Source of the DNA: Lichtheimia corymbifera B2541 | Lineage: Eukaryota > Mucoromycota > Mucoromycetes > Mucorales > Lichtheimiaceae | Direction of reading: 5' to 3' | Assembly (NCBI GenBank): GCA_000697475.1 | Contig: JNEU01000776.1 | Location: forward strand, 90,299-154,298 | Length of the DNA stretch: 64,000 bases | Part shown: piece by piece, positions 60,017 through 64,000 of the stretch | How the letters are laid out: every line of letters begins with the position of its first letter | Numbering within the stretch: position 1 is the first letter of the stretch | Position numbers and translations under genes: made by a program | Notes under the pieces: model-generated | What the model was told of the DNA's origin: nothing | Databases searched by the model: none | Seen by the model: only the letters and a program-made list of their open reading frames with translations

Positions 60017-61496
60017 ATGATCACAAAATACCGTCCCCAAAGCCATTCCTCTACTGCTTCTGCTTTCCCACATCTACCACCACAACATACTGCTCCCACT
60101 CGCAAACGCACGCATCTTAAGCCTAGTCAAGTTGCTGTGTTGCAAGAATCATTTGTCACCAATCCATTGCCTGATGCCGCTATCCGTAGTCGACTTGCAA
60201 GAGAACTAGGTGTCACTGAACGTACTATTCAAATCTGGTTCCAAAATCGCCGTGCTAAAGCACGTAAACTTGAAGCTGTTTCCAACGTTGCTGGCGGTAA
60301 AACAGGCACTAACAAGATCCCTTGCTTAATGCCTAATGTGCGCACTGGATGGATTGAACTACCTTGTCATGGGGCGCCACAGCGTTATCAAGCCACTTTT
60401 AGAACAATGATGACCCCTGAGCGATTTGAGGAGCTTCAACAACAGCAGCAACAACATCAAGATGATGAAAATTGCAACAATAACAGCAACACTTCTCTTC
60501 GACGTCGTGCTCGCTCGTGTTCAAACTCCAGGCTTGATTCAAATAAGGCTGTCGACTTTGATCTTGCCACTGCTCGTGCAGTATCGGAAGGTGCGGACCG
60601 ATGGCTATCCAAACAAGGTAAGCATTAATATAGATTACAAAGGAGAAGGATCCTTTTGGTCTCATCAATATGCATATTTCTCAGGAACAACTACCGCCAA
60701 TACTTCAAGCATCCCATTTCCAGCTACATCCTTGCGTGTGGGTATGTGGTCTCGATTCACATCAAACCCCATCGATCGACAAGAGTGCTGGGACCTGTTT
60801 TGTTATGCACAAGAGCGTCAATTGATATGGCAAATCCAGGATGGTGGTCACCAATTCCGCATGCAAATCGACTTTGATGCTATCCAACAATTAGTGCTGT
60901 CCTCTGAGATGCGTGATGACATGACTATGGTCGATCAATTGGCTATCCACCTTTATCATCCTGGAGACCTTACCTTCTCCATGTGGCGAACTGGCATTGA
61001 CACTGAATGGGTGCGCTGTGGTGACTTTTCGGAAAACAAGCAAGCTACCTTTGATTCAGTTCATGTTTTGCAGGGCATTCATGAATCTCTTCGCCAGCCA
61101 TTGTTGCAACTTTTCAATCGTGCACCTGATCTTTTCTCAAAGTGTACCATGGACAACAACAACACCAATGCTGCCAGCAACAATGGAAGTGTACCACCTC
61201 TTGACCTCTGCCGCAGCTTTACTTTATCACCATCAGCTACACCTGAGCCTGCTATTGCATCTTTCCAACCCACCACCTCCCCCAATGGCGCTGGAAGCCA
61301 AGACGAATGGATGATGCATCAAGCCGATACCACCAGCAACTTGCTCACTGCTGCTGTTGTTGCTGATGGTAAGCCATCTGCAATGGATTGCTGGGCACAA
61401 CCTGCTTCATGGAACTGGTCAAACATGCTCCAACAACCCTCCATCACATTTACTGCTCCATCATCCAACAACAATCCTTTGGCGGATTTCATGTGA
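60017..61496 (+). CDS. Homeodomain transcription factor
   Basis: A sequence-specific DNA-binding regulator; target genes unknown. Exons 60017-60617 and 60685-61496 give 470 aa. The homeodomain spans residues 28-86 or so: RKRTHLKPSQVAVLQESF, then LARELGVTERTIQIWFQNRR and AKARK (recognition helix with the invariant W, F, N and R). A Gln/Asn-rich linker follows. From residue 215 on there is a folded-looking block (LRVGMWSRFTSNPIDRQECW, RQLIWQIQDGGHQFRMQIDF, LTFSMWRTG) that I take to be a conserved partner of fungal homeodomains. The Ser/Thr/Asn/Trp-rich C-terminus looks like an activation region. An in-frame ATG at 59951 would add 22 residues; I chose 60017 as the likelier start. Confidence 0.9.
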
Positions 61497-62429
61497 TTGA
61501 TCCATTTTTCTTTTGCCTGGTGCAAATGATTTCCTCTCTCCCTCTCTCTCTCTCTTGTGCATACATTGTGATGTTGTTTCTTTCTCTTTTGCATATATCT
61601 TTAACATGTTGATAGCCTTTTGAAAATAAAATACATTGTCTGTTGCATATCACCCAAAAACAACCATATGGATCATGCATACATTGAAATGCTGTGTAAC
61701 AACATGTGTTGTCATGGAAGAAAGAAAAAAAAGACATGATGGTACCACAACATACGCGAGGTATGATGCAACCTCCATAATCCAAACTGAGGATGCAGAG
61801 CGAGGCTAGAGCTTGTTTGAACGACTCAAGGGGTGAACACAGTAGAATTTCCATTTACACGGTGCACCACCGAAACAATCAAAATCGCCTCCTTCATTCT
61901 GGACCACCAAGGAGAGCTGGGTTCGCCGTTCCCATCATTCCCATACACAAGCACAAACTCAAAAAAAAAACTTAACAATGAAATGCACTTCCAGCGTTTG
62001 TTTACTTTTGTTTGTTGCTTGTCATACGCATGTGCACAACCATGCACTGCCAAGAAGCTTGAATACATCTTTTAAAGTCTTATCGATTAAACGATGACAT
62101 ACCTATAATGGTTAAAGCCATCTAATGTGGAACAACTGGTCCCTGGGCCTTTTCGAAGAAGGGCTATAATTAAGGCTGGTCTCGTCCTTCCGATAACGGA
62201 ATGTCAAGTGAGCAGTAAAAGTCAGCTTATTGACAATCACTTGCCAAAAAGGGCATCTTCAAACAATTGCACTGATGTACGACATTGGGGTTTATTACCA
62301 ACCAGCGTATTGGTATGGATCATTGGTAAGCGGTGATTTCCCGATAATCATAAATGGTCATAGCAATGTAGTATATGGCAGATACACGTGTTACACATGT
62401 ATGAAAGAGAGGCAAGTACATCTTGATGC
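61497..62429. other. Intergenic region after the homeodomain gene
   Basis: A 0.93-kb gap with the homeodomain 3' UTR (a CT microsatellite near 61535) and A-tracts near 61720 and 61965. I see no gene. The dispersed repeat begins near its right edge. Confidence 0.5.
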
Positions 62430-63970
62430 GATGATGTAAGCGATTCAACCTCGTTTTACGACCTTCAATCTACCATTCCCACTTTCAATCCAGAAGCCAA
62501 CCAAGTAACCCTCATTTTGCACATATGAATTGGTGTATGATATCCGAAGCATCATGTTGAATTTGATTTTCATTCAATGTAAAATTCGAAGCATAGCACA
62601 CGGTAGTATGGATGTTTATCAAGTAAAGACCATAAAGGAAGAGTCGTATAAGAATAAACAGGGGATAACTATGTAACTGTATTCTTTGCTGCTGCCGTCA
62701 TGAACATCCTCCATCCACGATTGCGAAATAGCTGCTGCATGCATTGACTGGAGTATTCCAATAGCACCCATGGCTGTAAAGCACCTTTCGTCAAGGTATA
62801 ATCCATTTCGTCAATCACATCCAATCCATCATCATCCTCGCCGTATCCACGTGATCGTTCCTGATGACGACGCGCCAAGTAATCAAAGCAATATCTCATC
62901 ACTGCACTTGATTGCATCCATCCATCAAATCCACCATGTTGGTTGAAGACAGCCATGTGATCGATGCTGGCATGCTCCCTTTCCATCCTGCTGTTGGTCA
63001 ATCCTTTCTTGGTCATTTTCTTCCATCGCAGCTTGACCAGGTGACGATGGCTTGTATTGCGGTGTACTTGATAGCTGATATGGCATCCCATCCATTGTAA
63101 TCCGTATGCATCAAAGCAAGTTGCTGCAAGTAACTTGAGACAATGGAGTAAAAGACATTGATAATAGCAACGGCTGCTACGTTTGGTCGCGGCAGAGGAT
63201 TGTGTAAGAGCGTGTGTTGTAGTGAAGTAACAAGGCTGTGAATGCTGTTTAAGACAATGGAGTAAAGACCTTGCTAATAGCGGCTGCTGCAATGAATGCT
63301 GTTGCGTGTGATGGGAATTGAGAATTGTACAAGAGAACGTGCAGTGTCAAGGAACGAGGGTGTTGCTGTAGTGGGGTGCACACGCCATGGAACTTGCCAT
63401 TCAGTCAAAAACAATAGGATCAAGACAGTTGTAGGATTGACATGATGGGTTGAAGGAAGACAATCGTTCGCAGGTTGTAACTGCACTTGAATGGGGCAAC
63501 AGTTGAGAATGGGAAGAAAGGGGAAATAAAGTGGTAGAGGAAGAGCTGGAAAATAAATAGCTCAGGCACTGTCATACAAATACACACACACTGTAGATTG
63601 ATCTATGATCTTGGAGTTACTCATTTCGACTTGAAACTTTCACACAATATGCTTCTGGACACGCTGATCAACTTTGTCTTAATAAAGAACCCATACTTCA
63701 TTTAAAAATTTTGAATGGGAAGGTATAATGTGGGGTTTACTATGATAGGCGGAAATTGAGAAAGCGCCGGATTTATCATTTATCGATGTAGTATGTATTA
63801 CCTTGGGATTGCCCACTTTGAACTTGAAACTTGGTATGAAGGTTCACTGGGTCATGCTGATCACTTCCATTCATATAAAAATCGCAGGCTTCACTATAAA
63901 AGTTTTGAATGCGGGCGGCCCCAAATTTAGGCAAAAGTTAAGGTCGACGCTCCATAAGCCCGAGATCGCC
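62430..63970. repeat. Dispersed 1.5-kb repeat, right copy
   Basis: Second copy of the element at 790-2330, in the same orientation and about 61.6 kb away. The left edge is taken where similarity starts (cactttcaatccagaagcc matches cccctttcaatccagaaagc near 826). The copy continues to the end of the window, so its true right end may be outside. It retains the internal 110-bp duplication and the start of the tandem units. Confidence 0.75.
62669..63292 (-). CDS. Open reading frame inside the right repeat copy, 207 aa, unknown
   Basis: I do not recognise this product. Unlike the left copy, the frame is open for 207 codons. The most protein-like part is the second half: GFDGWMQSSAVMRYCFDYLA, then RRHQERSRGYGEDDDGLDVI and DEMDYTLTKGALQPWVLLEY. 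The first half contains a repeated LLHCLK caused by the internal 110-bp duplication and may not be translated. It could be a fragment of an element-encoded protein or a chance frame. No promoter or intron evidence. Confidence 0.3.
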   Translation of the reverse strand: MQQPLLARSLLHCLKQHSQPCYFTTTHALTQSSAATKRSSRCYYQCLLLHCLKLLAATCFDAYGLQWMGCHISYQVHRNTSHRHLVKLRWKKMTKKGLTNSRMEREHASIDHMAVFNQHGGFDGWMQSSAVMRYCFDYLARRHQERSRGYGEDDDGLDVIDEMDYTLTKGALQPWVLLEYSSQCMQQLFRNRGWRMFMTAAAKNTVT

Positions 63971-64000
63971 CATTTCGAGCCTGAAATTTTCATGCAAGGT
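63633..64000. repeat. Tandem unit series at the right edge
   Basis: Units starting near 63633, 63826 and 63983 match the array at 2009-3050 (gaaactt anchor, gctgatca phrase, tataatgtggggttt in the first unit). Spacing of 193 and 157 bp is the same as in the left array. The series runs off the window. Confidence 0.7.

Noticed and set aside
790..63970. The direct repeats as LTRs of one giant element
   Set aside because: The interval holds ordinary housekeeping genes and no reverse transcriptase or integrase, and 61 kb is far too long for an LTR element.
1..64000. CRISPR array, operon or phage features
   Set aside because: The intron-rich genes are eukaryotic; the tandem units are not spaced like CRISPR repeats.

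Overview
The window is nuclear DNA of a filamentous fungus, most likely an early-diverging mould of the Mucorales (Mucoromycota). This is an inference from four things: dense genes cut by many 45-80 bp introns, a GPI-tailed chitin deacetylase next to chitin-wall genes, a class IV type chitin synthase, and a Rabin8-like Sec2 tail. Protein-coding calls rest on exon chains that I spliced by eye. Every multi-exon model below closes in frame (coding length divisible by three) and gives a recognisable family or a continuous reading frame.

Layout: (1) 1-5463 holds the 3' end of a SEC2/Rabin8-like Rab exchange factor, then a gene-poor stretch with a 1.5-kb dispersed repeat, a tandem repeat array and a tRNA-like element. 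(2) 5464-18579 encodes an M3 metallopeptidase with very small exons, a mitochondrial stomatin-like protein, a peroxisomal acyl-CoA oxidase, ribosomal protein S21, SRP9 and 6-phosphofructo-2-kinase/fructose-2,6-bisphosphatase. (3) 18643-33775 encodes verprolin, a DUF2461 protein, a Met/Gln/Asn-rich protein, the dynamin Vps1, an SLC35F-type transporter, a 426-aa protein I do not recognise, a short Hop/Sti1, Sec61-gamma and a TPR/F-box/LRR protein. (4) 35128-46245 encodes an HSL-type hydrolase, GPI mannosyltransferase IV (Smp3), chitin deacetylase, the exon-junction protein Y14, neutral ceramidase and a Rab7/Ypt7 GTPase. (5) 46621-61496 encodes RNA polymerase I subunit RPA135 divergent from GAR1, chitin synthase, an EF-hand MscS channel and a homeodomain protein. 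(6) 62430-64000 is a second copy of the dispersed repeat, in the same orientation as the one at the left.

Functional themes: endomembrane traffic (Sec2, Vps1, Ypt7, Sec61-gamma, SRP9), cell wall and GPI anchors (Smp3, chitin deacetylase, chitin synthase), and ribosome production (RPA135, GAR1, RPS21). There is no sign of an operon or of a biosynthetic cluster; the genes are ordinary housekeeping genes between two copies of a repeat. The least explained material is the repeat family at both ends, the unrecognised proteins, and several splicing oddities (8-17 nt exons, one GC-AG intron, one possibly retained intron).
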